DNA of 64,000 bases from Gp6-AA40 sp963742105 (GTDB lineage: Bacteria > Acidobacteriota > Vicinamibacteria > Vicinamibacterales > UBA2999). Positions 9,240-17,141 of the stretch are shown one piece after another. Under the pieces are notes generated by a model, which was given only the letters and a program-made list of their open reading frames with translations, ran no database searches and was not told the DNA's origin. Made by a program: the position numbers and the translations under genes. The DNA is taken from positions 310,001 to 374,000 of the forward strand of contig CAVUKN010000007.1 of the NCBI GenBank assembly GCA_963742105.1, in the 5' to 3' direction. Every line of letters begins with the position of its first letter. Position 1 is the first letter of the stretch.

Positions 9240-10706
9240 ATGGCCTCTCACGCGGCATCCTCCTCATCGCTGCTGCCGCCGTTCGAGCGGTACGACCTGC
9301 AGGGCGCGTTCGATGAGATGTTCGCGCCCGACGGCGAGCCGAGGTCGCATTACCGCGTTCTGGCGACGCGTCTGCGTGAAATTCCAATCGGCGAGCTGCA
9401 GCGCCATCAGCAGGCGGCCGATCGCGCGTTCCTGACGCAGGGCATCACCTTCACCGTGTACGGCGACGGCCAGGGCACCGAGCGGATTTTCCCGTACGAC
9501 CTGCTGCCGCGCATCATCCCGCCGCACGAGTGGGAGCACCTCGAGCGCGGCCTGCAGCAGCGAATCCATGCGCTGAACCTGTTTCTGCGCGACATCTATC
9601 ACGAAGGGCGCATCCTCGCGGCGGGGGTCGTGCCGGCGGACCTCGTCTACAGCTGTCCGCACTATCGCCGCGACATGCGCGATGTCCGCGTCCGGCGCGA
9701 CACGTATGTCGCCATCGGCGGTACCGACCTGATTCGCGGCGTCGACGGCGAGTTCTACGTGCTGGAAGACAACCTGCGCGTGCCGAGCGGCGTGTCGTAC
9801 ATGCTGGCGAACCGGCAGGTGATGAAGCGGGTGTTCCCGCTGCTGTTCGAGCGCTACCACGTGCGTCCGATCGATCACTACGCGCAGGTGCTGCTGTCGA
9901 CGCTCCGCTCGATGGCGCCGGTGGATCGGCCTGAGCCGACCATCGTGCTGCTCACTCCGGGTGCGTACAACTCAGCGTACTTCGAGCACACGTTCCTGGC
10001 GCGCGAGATGGGCATCGAGCTGGTCGAGGGACGGGATCTCTTCGTTCACGACAACATCGTCTACATGCGGACGACCGGCGGTCCGCAGCGGGTCGACGTG
10101 ATCTATCGTCGCGTCGACGACGATTTCCTCGATCCCCTGCAGTTCCGGCGCGACTCGACGCTTGGTGTCGCCGGGCTCTTCAACGCCTTCCGGGCCGGGA
10201 ACGTGTCGCTCGCCAACGCGGTGGGGACGGGCGTCGCGGACGACAAGGCGATCTATGCGTTCGTGCCGGACATGATCCGGTTCTACCTCGGCGAGGAGCC
10301 AATTCTGCGGAACGTCGAAACGTTCCTCCTGACCAATGACGTCCACCGCCGCCACGTCCTCCAGAACCTCGATTCCCTGGTGGTCAAGGCGGTTGGCGAG
10401 TCCGGCGGCTACGGCATGCTGATCGGTCCGCACAGCACCGCCGCGCAGCGCGAGGAGTTCGCCCGCCGCATCGAGGCGAATCCGCGCAACTACATTGCGC
10501 AGCCGACACTGGCTCTGTCGCGGTCCGCGTGCTTCGTCGGCGACGCGGTGGAGAGTCGTCACGTGGACCTGCGGCCGTACGTGCTCTACAGCGGCGAGGC
10601 GACCATCGTGCCGGGCGGGTTGACGCGTGTGGCGCTCACCCGTGGGTCACTGGTCGTGAATTCATCGCAGGGTGGCGGCAGCAAGGACACGTGGGTGCTC
10701 GAGTGA
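9240..10706 (+). CDS. Circularly permuted ATP-grasp type 2 protein
   Basis: A 488-residue cytoplasmic protein of the permuted ATP-grasp family (DUF404/DUF407 type). Landmarks are DRAFLTQGITFTVYGDGQGT, LNLFLRDIYHE, the central LEDNLRVPSGVSYMLANR and the C-terminal GGLTRVALTRGS with SSQGGGSKDTWVLE. The ATG at 9240 is preferred to a TTG 12 bases upstream because AGGA lies in front of it. The next gene, alpha-E, starts inside its stop codon (GTGA). This gene, alpha-E and a transglutaminase are a widespread trio linked by comparative genomics to ATP-dependent peptide-bond formation and removal. The substrate is unknown. Confidence 0.92.
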   Translation: MASHAASSSSLLPPFERYDLQGAFDEMFAPDGEPRSHYRVLATRLREIPIGELQRHQQAADRAFLTQGITFTVYGDGQGTERIFPYDLLPRIIPPHEWEHLERGLQQRIHALNLFLRDIYHEGRILAAGVVPADLVYSCPHYRRDMRDVRVRRDTYVAIGGTDLIRGVDGEFYVLEDNLRVPSGVSYMLANRQVMKRVFPLLFERYHVRPIDHYAQVLLSTLRSMAPVDRPEPTIVLLTPGAYNSAYFEHTFLAREMGIELVEGRDLFVHDNIVYMRTTGGPQRVDVIYRRVDDDFLDPLQFRRDSTLGVAGLFNAFRAGNVSLANAVGTGVADDKAIYAFVPDMIRFYLGEEPILRNVETFLLTNDVHRRHVLQNLDSLVVKAVGESGGYGMLIGPHSTAAQREEFARRIEANPRNYIAQPTLALSRSACFVGDAVESRHVDLRPYVLYSGEATIVPGGLTRVALTRGSLVVNSSQGGGSKDTWVLE

Positions 10707-11674
10707 AACCGACGATGTTGTCAAGGGTCGCCGACAGCTTGTATTGGATGAGCCGCTACCTCGAACGGGCGGAACGCACAGCCAAGCTGATTGACGTGAA
10801 CCTGGCGCTCGCGCTGGAGCGCACGAGCGATGACGAGCCGCAGCGGTGGCAGCGTGTCTGCGAAGCGATCCCGGTGCGGCTGCCCGATGCGCCCCCCGAT
10901 TCCGCCCACCTGGCGCACCGGCTGGCGCTGGACCCATCGGTGCCCGAGTCGATGCTCGCCAGCGTCTCGCGCGCGCGCGATAACGCCCGGCAGGTGAGGG
11001 AACAGATCAGTGCCGAGATGTGGGAGCAGATCAACCGGGTGTACTGGCAGGTGAAGCAGTCCGCCGAAGGGTCGGAGGGGCTGCGGCGAGAATCTGACGA
11101 TCTGTTCCGGCTTGTCTCCGACGGCGTCTATATGTTCCAGGGGCTGGCCGACGCGACGATGAGTCACGAGGAAGGGTGGCACTACATCCAGCTCGGACGA
11201 TTCATCGAACGGGCGCAGGCCACGGCGCTGGTGCTCGACATTCACTCGCGCGCGTTTCCAGAGGCGACACCGGGCGAGATCCGGCCGGCCGAAGTCGGCG
11301 ACTGGGTCACCCTGCTGCACGTCTGCACGGCCTTTGAAGCCTATTGCCGGCGCCATACCGCGGCACTCGATGCGCGGCGGATCATCGAATTCCTGCTGCT
11401 CGACGCATCGTTTCCCCGGTCGGTGCGTTTCGCGGTGGAGCAGGTGGAAGCCTCGCTGCGCGTGCTCACGCGGCTGAGTGGCCGAATTGCCGGCGGTCGC
11501 CCGGAGCGGTTGGCCGGGCGCCTGCGGGCGACGCTCAACTACGCGGTCGTCGACGAGATCGTGGCCGAGAGCCTGCACCAGTTCCTGCACGGCGTGCGCA
11601 AATCGTGCGGACAGATTCATACCGCGACGAATCAGGCATTCATCAACTACCAGGTCAGCGCGGTGCTGACTTAG
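10703..11674 (+). CDS. Alpha-E domain-containing protein (DUF403)
   Basis: A 323-residue all-helical protein. The opening MLSRVADSLYWMSRYLERAE and the following Asn/Asp-rich helix are the standard start of alpha-E proteins, and the C-terminal FINYQVSAV is also typical. The start is a GTG at 10703 that overlaps the TGA of the ATP-grasp gene, so expression is probably coupled. Alpha-E proteins accompany permuted ATP-grasp and transglutaminase genes and are thought to act with them. No catalytic residue has been assigned. Confidence 0.92.
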   Translation: MKPTMLSRVADSLYWMSRYLERAERTAKLIDVNLALALERTSDDEPQRWQRVCEAIPVRLPDAPPDSAHLAHRLALDPSVPESMLASVSRARDNARQVREQISAEMWEQINRVYWQVKQSAEGSEGLRRESDDLFRLVSDGVYMFQGLADATMSHEEGWHYIQLGRFIERAQATALVLDIHSRAFPEATPGEIRPAEVGDWVTLLHVCTAFEAYCRRHTAALDARRIIEFLLLDASFPRSVRFAVEQVEASLRVLTRLSGRIAGGRPERLAGRLRATLNYAVVDEIVAESLHQFLHGVRKSCGQIHTATNQAFINYQVSAVLT

Positions 11675-11750
11675 GGGCTGGCCGGTGGCTGGTCGCCGGT
11701 GGCGAGTAGCTGGTGGCCGGTAGCCGGTGGCAGGTCGCCCGTCGCCGTCG
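11675..11750. repeat. Short-unit intergenic repeat array (CCGGTGGC family)
   Basis: After the alpha-E stop the sequence is built from variants of GGCTGGTCGCCGGTGG and AGCTGGTGGCCGGTAG. The same units reappear at 31969-32092. It separates the alpha-E and transglutaminase genes, which otherwise look cotranscribed. Confidence 0.7.
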
Positions 11751-11790
11751 TTAAACGTGTAGAGTCCGGCATTCGCCGCCCGCAGCCGCT

Positions 11791-12756
11791 ATGCATTACG
11801 CCATCCGACACATCACCCGCTTCACCTACGACGCGCCCATTCGAGAGAGCGTGACGGAAATCCGGATGCAGCCGCGTACTGAACTGGCGCAGCGATGCCT
11901 TCGGTTCGAGCTGGCGACGCAGCCGCGGGCGCATGTCTCGTCGTACGTCGATCTGATGGGGAACATCGTCCATCACTTCGACATCCCCTCCGAACACACC
12001 GAACTCGTGGTGACGGCGCAGGCAATCGTCGAGTTCGTCGGTGACAACGATCTGGCGACGCCGGCGACGACGTCGATGGAGGCATGGCGCGACATCGAGT
12101 CGGCGACCAGGACTGCCGACGCGTGGGAGATGGTGCGGCCGTCGGCCTTCGTGCGCGAGACGCCGCTCCTGCAGGAGTTTGCGCAGACGCTCGAGATCGA
12201 TCGCGGCATGGACCCGGGCTCGGTGGTGATGGCGCTGGCCAACGCCGTTCACCAGTCCTTCGAGTACAAGACCGCGGCGACACGAGTCGACTCACCAATC
12301 GACGAAGCGCTGGCGAGCCGCAAGGGGGTCTGTCAGGACTTCGCCCACATCCTGATTGCGCTCCTGCGTCGGGTCGGCATTCCTGCCCGTTACGTGAGCG
12401 GCTACCTGTTCCACTCACGCGGCGAACGGGCTGCCGAGGGGGCGACGCACGCATGGGTCGAGGCGTGGCTGCCCGGATCGGGATGGGTCGGGGTCGATCC
12501 GACGAGCAACATGCTCGCCGGCGAACGGCACGTCCGCGTCGCCATCGGTCGCGATTATGCGGACGTCGCGCCCACCCGCGGCGTGTACAAAGGCATGGCG
12601 GCAGGGTCCCTGGCCGTGGCCGTTCAGGTGTCCCGCGACGACCTGCCGCCCGCGTCCACGAAATTCTCGCCGGTGCTCACGTGGACCGCACCGCCGCCGC
12701 CCCCGCCGGCATTGCAGTCGGACGACCAGCAGCAACAGCAGCAACAGCAGCAGTAG
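11791..12756 (+). CDS. Transglutaminase-like cysteine protease-fold protein with poly-Gln tail
   Basis: A 321-residue protein with an N-terminal beta-sandwich (begins MHYAIRHITRFTYDAPI) and a transglutaminase core. The catalytic Cys is in RKGVCQDFAHILIALLRR (about residue 182), the His in ATHAWVEAWLPGSGW and the Asp in VDPTSNM. It completes the trio with the permuted ATP-grasp and alpha-E proteins and would cleave or transfer amide bonds. There is no signal peptide. It ends with a Pro-rich run and nine glutamines encoded by mixed CAG/CAA codons, which is odd for the family. It is convergent with the YihY-like gene. Confidence 0.9.
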   Translation: MHYAIRHITRFTYDAPIRESVTEIRMQPRTELAQRCLRFELATQPRAHVSSYVDLMGNIVHHFDIPSEHTELVVTAQAIVEFVGDNDLATPATTSMEAWRDIESATRTADAWEMVRPSAFVRETPLLQEFAQTLEIDRGMDPGSVVMALANAVHQSFEYKTAATRVDSPIDEALASRKGVCQDFAHILIALLRRVGIPARYVSGYLFHSRGERAAEGATHAWVEAWLPGSGWVGVDPTSNMLAGERHVRVAIGRDYADVAPTRGVYKGMAAGSLAVAVQVSRDDLPPASTKFSPVLTWTAPPPPPPALQSDDQQQQQQQQQ

Positions 12757-12790
12757 TCGATACGCCAGGCTGGACGCCCGGAATGAGACG

Positions 12791-13990
12791 TCAGGTCCGC
12801 CTGCGTTTGAGCGACTGCAGCGTCAGCAGCATTTGCGCCATCACCACACCCGCGCCGATCACATAACCGGAGAAGTCGCCTGCGGTTGATTCGCGGGCGG
12901 TTGACGGTTGCGAGGTGCGGGGTGGCGATGCGGTCTGATTGTTCGCCGGAGCAGGTGACGCGTCCTGCCCGGGGCGGTTCTGTCGGCCGCTGTCGGGCGA
13001 ATTGTCGACGACGTCTCTGACTTCCTCGGCGCTGGGTGGCTTGCCGCCCCGGCGCTGACGCGCGAGCCACGCACGCATTCGCGCCGGACCAATCTTGCGC
13101 TTCTGGCCGGCTACCTTTTCGCCCTCCTCCTTGCCGTACGGGGACGCATGCTCGATCTCCGCATTCATCTCGGCGCCCACCAGAATCACCAGACCCGAGA
13201 TGTAGAACCACAGCATCAGGATCATGACGCCGCCGATCGCGCCGTAGGTTTCGGTGTAGTTGGCCATGGTGGCCACGTAGTACTTGAACCCCAGCGAGGC
13301 GAGCAGCCACAGGCTGGTCGCGAAGATCGAACCGGGTGTGAGCCATACCCAGTCCTGCTCGGCGTCGGGCGCGAAGTAGTAGATGATCGCGAACGCGCCT
13401 GACACCAGCGCGAAGACGACCGGCCACTGCAGGATCTTCCAACTCCATTCGAAGACGGGCCCGAGATAGAACTGGCTGGCCAGTCGTTCAGCCAGCGACG
13501 GGCCAGCGAGGACGAGCCCGAACGAGATCAGGATGAACATGGCCACGCCGAGAGTCAGCCCGACGGCGGTCAGGCGAACTCTCCACCATGGCCGACCCTC
13601 CTCGATGCCATAGGCGGTATTGAGCGTGTCGATGATCGCAGTCATCGCGGCGGAACTCGACCAGATGGTCGTCAGCATGCCGAGGGTGAACAGCCCGCCC
13701 TGCTGACCGCTCGCAATCTTGCCGAGCTGGTCGGTGATGATCGCCAGGACTTCGGGAGGCGCAAATCCGCCCAGCGCCTTGAAGAGATCGTCAACCAGCG
13801 CGTGGTATGGGAAGTAGCTGGCGATGGCGATCAGCATCAGCAGAGCGGGGAACAGGGCGAAGAAGAAGTAGTACGCCAGTTGCGCCGCCATGCCGAGGCA
13901 GTTGTCTTCGAAAAAGGCCTCCTTGAACGTGCGGCGCATGATCTGGCCCCACGACAGCGGCACTTTCAGGAAGGCGAGCATCACGGCCAT
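12791..13990 (-). CDS. YihY/BrkB-family inner-membrane protein
   Basis: A 399-residue protein with about six membrane helices. The family signatures are visible: NCLGMAAQLAYYFFFALFPA near residue 30, WSSSAAMTAIIDTLNTAYG near 118, and GGVMILMLWFYISGLVILVG near 245. A hydrophilic C-terminal region rich in Pro, Ser and Arg (about 290-360) is followed by a last hydrophobic stretch. The function of YihY proteins is not settled. The ATG at 13990 lies three bases after the stop of the small membrane gene upstream, so the two are probably cotranscribed. Confidence 0.88.
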   Translation of the reverse strand: MAVMLAFLKVPLSWGQIMRRTFKEAFFEDNCLGMAAQLAYYFFFALFPALLMLIAIASYFPYHALVDDLFKALGGFAPPEVLAIITDQLGKIASGQQGGLFTLGMLTTIWSSSAAMTAIIDTLNTAYGIEEGRPWWRVRLTAVGLTLGVAMFILISFGLVLAGPSLAERLASQFYLGPVFEWSWKILQWPVVFALVSGAFAIIYYFAPDAEQDWVWLTPGSIFATSLWLLASLGFKYYVATMANYTETYGAIGGVMILMLWFYISGLVILVGAEMNAEIEHASPYGKEEGEKVAGQKRKIGPARMRAWLARQRRGGKPPSAEEVRDVVDNSPDSGRQNRPGQDASPAPANNQTASPPRTSQPSTARESTAGDFSGYVIGAGVVMAQMLLTLQSLKRRRT

Positions 13991-13993
13991 GAC

Positions 13994-14374
13994 TTAACGG
14001 GGGCGCTCCGGAGGACTGCACGGTCCCGTGGTATTGCCCGTCGTCGGTGTCCATGACGGCGCGTCGCTGGCGGGGAACGACTCTTCGGCGGCTTCGTGAA
14101 CGGCGTCGCCCTCGCTGGCTCTCGTCGGCCAGGCGGCGAGCACCCGTCCCCGGTGAACGCGGCGGGCATCTGCCCCAGTCGCGGCCCACCATGCGAGCGC
14201 TCCGCCGCCCAGGGCACAAGCGAGTCCGGCCGGGCCTCTCCGACGGAACCCGGCGACGAAGAGAACGCCAGCCACGCCGGCAGCGAGCCATCGTTCGGTG
14301 TCCCAGTTGTCATACGAACGTCTGCGATCCCAGACGCTTGGCTGCGCGCGGTGCTGTACGAGATTCATCGTCAT
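13994..14374 (-). CDS. Small membrane protein with ESFPASD motif
   Basis: A 126-residue protein from ATG 14374. Residues about 25-70 form two hydrophobic segments (WLAAGVAGVLFVAGF and LACALGGGALAWWAATG), like YgaP-type/DUF2892 membrane domains. The tail has EAAEESFPASDAPSWTP, a short motif seen at the end of many otherwise unlike small bacterial proteins. No Shine-Dalgarno sequence is obvious, so the start is uncertain. Function unknown. Confidence 0.65.
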   Translation of the reverse strand: MTMNLVQHRAQPSVWDRRRSYDNWDTERWLAAGVAGVLFVAGFRRRGPAGLACALGGGALAWWAATGADARRVHRGRVLAAWPTRASEGDAVHEAAEESFPASDAPSWTPTTGNTTGPCSPPERPR

Positions 14375-14698
14375 AGGTGAATGGGCCTCTTCGCCCCAAG
14401 TGCAACCGTTGTGCCCCACGCGATTGGCGGGGGAATCAACTTTGAGCAATTCGTTCCGTCCCGAAGGGGACCTGCAACTCGGCGCTGACGTGTTTCCCTA
14501 CAGCGTCTGTTGGGCACACTACAGCGTGCAGTGCCCCTTTTCGGTCCCGCGCCGGCCTTGCGGTGAGAAGCGGTGCTGCAGCGCCGAATTCCGCTGTGGA
14601 TTACGCGTTCGCTCGTGCTGGTCGAGCGCCCGCTGCGTGGCACATCGGTTGCTCCGCAGCGATCCCAAACCCGCACCTGCGAACGTGGAGGAGAACTG
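14375..14698. other. Intergenic stretch without a supported gene
   Basis: This lies between the divergent small membrane gene and the small winged-helix-like gene. Open frames here look like GC-driven noise. CCCGAAGGGG (about 14460) is a minor inverted repeat. Both flanking genes read outward, so their promoters are expected here. I see no convincing -35/-10 pair. Confidence 0.5.
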
Positions 14699-14923
14699 AT
14701 GCCGTCACGCCAGGCTCTTGACGAGGTACTGAGGCGGGTCCAGGGGGAGTACATCGAAATGCCAGGGCTCCGCCTGACCACAGCTCAGGCACAAAGGCTC
14801 TGGGGCTTGGATCGCGCCGCGTGTGATGCGTTACTGGGAGCGCTGGTCGACGCGAAATTCCTGCTACGCACACGGGATGGAGCATTCGTGCGGTCGGACA
14901 TTTCGCGCCCCCGTCTCGATTGA
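14699..14923 (+). CDS. Small winged-helix-like hypothetical protein
   Basis: A 74-residue protein. The ATG at 14699 is chosen because GGAGGAG precedes it at good spacing. The sequence GLRLTTAQAQRLWGLDRAA followed by LLGALVDAKFLLRTRDGAFVR resembles a small winged helix: two helices and a two-stranded wing, as in compact transcription factors. Similar small proteins (MPGLRLT...AQRLWGL) occur across Acidobacteriota and Proteobacteria. No partner gene is evident. Confidence 0.7.
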   Translation: MPSRQALDEVLRRVQGEYIEMPGLRLTTAQAQRLWGLDRAACDALLGALVDAKFLLRTRDGAFVRSDISRPRLD

Positions 14924-15075
14924 GAATCGCCTGCCCGGCCTGTCGGTAGAAGTCCTGCCTACGAGCCGTAAGACCGACTGGGCCACAAGTCCCGCCCCTC
15001 GACACCCGGACGGCGTCGACACCGTCCGCGGCCACACTCTGGGTGATGGAACGGAGAACCGCCCAGTTCTCCGTT

Positions 15076-15697
15076 CTATATTCGTCTCAACCACTCCGCC
15101 AGCCCGCGGAACGCGTGCCCGCGATGCGCGACGCGTAACTTCTCCTCGTCGCTGACGTCAGCCAGCGTGCGCTGGTACGCCGGAAAGAGGAATATCGGGT
15201 CGTACCCGAATCCGTTGGTCCCCGCCGGTTCGGGTGCGATCACACCCTCGACGATGCCGGTGGTCTCGAATGACGGGATTCCCGTCGCGCATGGCGGCGA
15301 GCGCGCAGATGAACCTTGCGTCGCGGCCCGCGTCGGGTCGCTGGGCCAGGCGGCGGTAAATCTCGGCAAAGCGCTCGGGATACGTCGTCTCGTCGCCAAG
15401 AAATCGCGCCGACCTGACGCCCGGCTCGCCGTCCAGCGCGTCGATCACGAGTCCGGAATCTTCCGCGACCGTGATCGCTGACGCTCCCCACGGCACGCGG
15501 GCAGCGGCAAGGTGCTCGGAGTAATAGCGCGCTTTCAGGCGCGCGTTCTCGAGAAACGTCGATCCCGTTTCATCCGGTTCGATGACCGGCGGGAGTTCCG
15601 CGAGGCTGTGAAGCGTCACCGGAACGCCGGAGAGCAGCTGACGGATCTCGCGAAGCTTGTTTGGATTGCTCGTCGCGATGAGGAGATGCAAGACCAC
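15076..15697 (-). CDS. rdgB: RdgB/HAM1-type non-canonical purine NTP pyrophosphatase, frameshifted
   Basis: The product hydrolyses ITP, dITP and XTP to monophosphates and so cleans the nucleotide pool. The N-terminal part has LLIATSNPNKLREIRQLL, GSTFLENARLKARYYS and VAEDSGLVIDALDG. After RDGNPV the frame must change near 15275 to continue FETTGIVEGVIAPEPAGTNG, then FGYDPIFLFP and HRGHAF, the remaining family motifs. A single indel explains the break. The start is a GTG at 15697 or TTG at 15691. The region in front is an AACTCCC repeat whose complement GGGAG may act as the ribosome site. It follows rph by about 40 bases, a common pairing. Confidence 0.85.
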
Positions 15698-15712
15698 TCC
15701 CAACTCCCAACG
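15695..15712. repeat. AACTCCC-family repeat, single arm
   Basis: ACTCCCAACTCCCAACGG overlaps the rdgB start region in the short gap to rph. No opposite arm is present, unlike the four large arrays of this family in the window. On the coding strand it reads GTTGGGAGTTGGGAGT, so its GGGAG could serve as a Shine-Dalgarno element. Confidence 0.7.
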
Positions 15713-15734
15713 GCTGGCGCTGGTCAGTGGGGCG

Positions 15735-16469
15735 TTAACTGCCTTTCTGGAGGTACTGTCCCACCAGACCACGCTGCAGCGCGATCAGCTGGCGGATACC
15801 GGTGTCAGCGAGATCGAGCAGGCGGTTCAGTGCCTCACGTCCGAACGGCAGCGCTTCGGCCGTACCCTGGAGCTCGATGTACAGGCCGGCGCCTGTCTTG
15901 ACGACATTCATGTCGACGTCGGCTTTCGAGTCCTCGACGTAGGCGAGATCGAGCATCGGTTCGCCCCCGACGATGCCGACGCTCGTTGCCGCCACGAAGT
16001 CGGACACCGGCATCGTCCGCAGCGTGTCCTGCTCGCGCATCTTCTGCAGCGCCAGCACGAGGGCAACGAAGGCGCCGGTGATCGACGCGGTGCGCGTGCC
16101 GCCGTCGGCCTGGATGACATCGCAGTCGAGCGTGATTGTCCGTTCACCGAGTTCTTCCAGACGTGTGACCGCGCGCAGGGATCGGCCGATCAGCCGCTGG
16201 ATTTCCTGCGTACGGCCGCCCACCTTTCCCGCTGTGGACTCTCGCTGCGACCGCGTCGTCGTCGCCCGCGGCAGCATGCCGTATTCGGCGGTGACCCATC
16301 CCTTGCCGCTGTTCCGGCGGAATGGCGGCACCCGGTCCTCGACACTGGCCGTGCAGATCACCTTGGTGCGTCCGGCCTCGATGAGGACGGATCCTTCAGC
16401 GTGAATCAGGAAGTTGGGGTTGATGCGGGTGGGACGAAGCTGTTCCGGAAGACGACTGTCGACGCGCAT
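15735..16469 (-). CDS. rph: Ribonuclease PH
   Basis: A 244-residue phosphorolytic 3'-5' exoribonuclease that trims the 3' ends of tRNA precursors. Nearly every family motif is present: LRPTRINPNFLIHAEGSVLI, GWVTAEYGMLPRAT, GRTQEIQRLIGRSLRAV, TLDCDVIQADGGTRTASITG and AYVEDSKADVDMNVV. Length and start match the family. It is followed by rdgB, as in many bacteria. Confidence 0.96.
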   Translation of the reverse strand: MRVDSRLPEQLRPTRINPNFLIHAEGSVLIEAGRTKVICTASVEDRVPPFRRNSGKGWVTAEYGMLPRATTTRSQRESTAGKVGGRTQEIQRLIGRSLRAVTRLEELGERTITLDCDVIQADGGTRTASITGAFVALVLALQKMREQDTLRTMPVSDFVAATSVGIVGGEPMLDLAYVEDSKADVDMNVVKTGAGLYIELQGTAEALPFGREALNRLLDLADTGIRQLIALQRGLVGQYLQKGS

Positions 16470-16486
16470 AGGTAGGGGATCACTCT

Positions 16487-16565
16487 AATGCACAACGCCC
16501 GATGCACAATGCCAAATGCAAAACGGAGACGCGGAGGCCCTGCATTTTGCATTTTGGATTGGGCT
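16487..16565. repeat. Fold-back repeat, ATGCAAAA/TTTTGCAT family
   Basis: The left part (16487-16523) repeats ATGCACAA and CCAAATGCAAAA. The right part (16541-16565) has TGCATTTTGCATTTTGG, the complement. It occupies the gap between the GerM-like gene and rph, which read in the same direction. Confidence 0.7.
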
Positions 16566-16570
16566 TGCCC

Positions 16571-17141
16571 TCATGGCTCACGGACAAGCGTTGCGTCTTT
16601 CGCCAGCGGCCGCCGCACGTCGACGTGTCCGGCGATGGTGTCCACTTCCTTCCCGTCGACGAGTAACTGGACGCGCTGCACGGCGGGGAGGTTTGCCGTG
16701 ACTGCGTTCACGATCGCGTAGACGGTCAGGAGTTCGTTGAGCGTACCCGCCGGGATGTGCCGCCGAAATCTCGCGGCTCACATCCACGAATGCGTCGCCC
16801 CGATCGGTGACGTAGAACGCCCGCAGCTGTGTGCCGGCCGGGATCACCGAACGTTGTCCGTCCGGCGGCGGCGCCAGTTGCGCGACGAGGATCTGACGGC
16901 CCTGGGCGACGACACCATCGGCGAGCGCCACTTCCTGACGACTCGGCGATAGCTGCTGGCCGTCCGCCGCGGCATAGAACAGCGTCGCGGTGATGTGGGC
17001 CGTCGGCTGCGCCGGCGGTGCAGGCGGCGGGGTGACGTCCAATGGCGGCGCTGCCAGACGTTGGAGACCGATGGTCACCGCCCACGCCAGGAGACCAAGC
17101 GTGACGAGCAGCACGCTGATCTGGATGCCACGCTTCCTCAT
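16571..17141 (-). CDS. GerMN-domain protein, single frameshift
   Basis: Membrane-anchored protein with an N-terminal helix (ISVLLVTLGLLAWAVTIG) and a Pro-rich linker. A GerMN-type domain follows: HITATLFYAAADGQQL, GTQLRAFYVTDRGDAFVDVS. The frame then breaks at 16746-16748 (CCC on the plus strand). With CC the protein continues TLNELLTVYAIVNAVTANLP and VQLLVDGKEVDTIAGHVDV, the expected end of the domain, to a TGA at 16571. This is one of the clearest homopolymer indels in the window. GerMN proteins often sit beside N-acetylmuramoyl-L-alanine amidases, as here, and probably act at the cell wall. Confidence 0.85.

Noticed and set aside
8006..9241. 411-codon minus-strand frame over coaA and the exporter end
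   Set aside because: It is fully antisense to coaA, which has all its motifs. The composition is Arg-rich with no domain.
12757..12790. Terminator between the convergent transglutaminase and YihY genes
   Set aside because: The 34-base gap has no stem longer than four or five bases, and no T-run.
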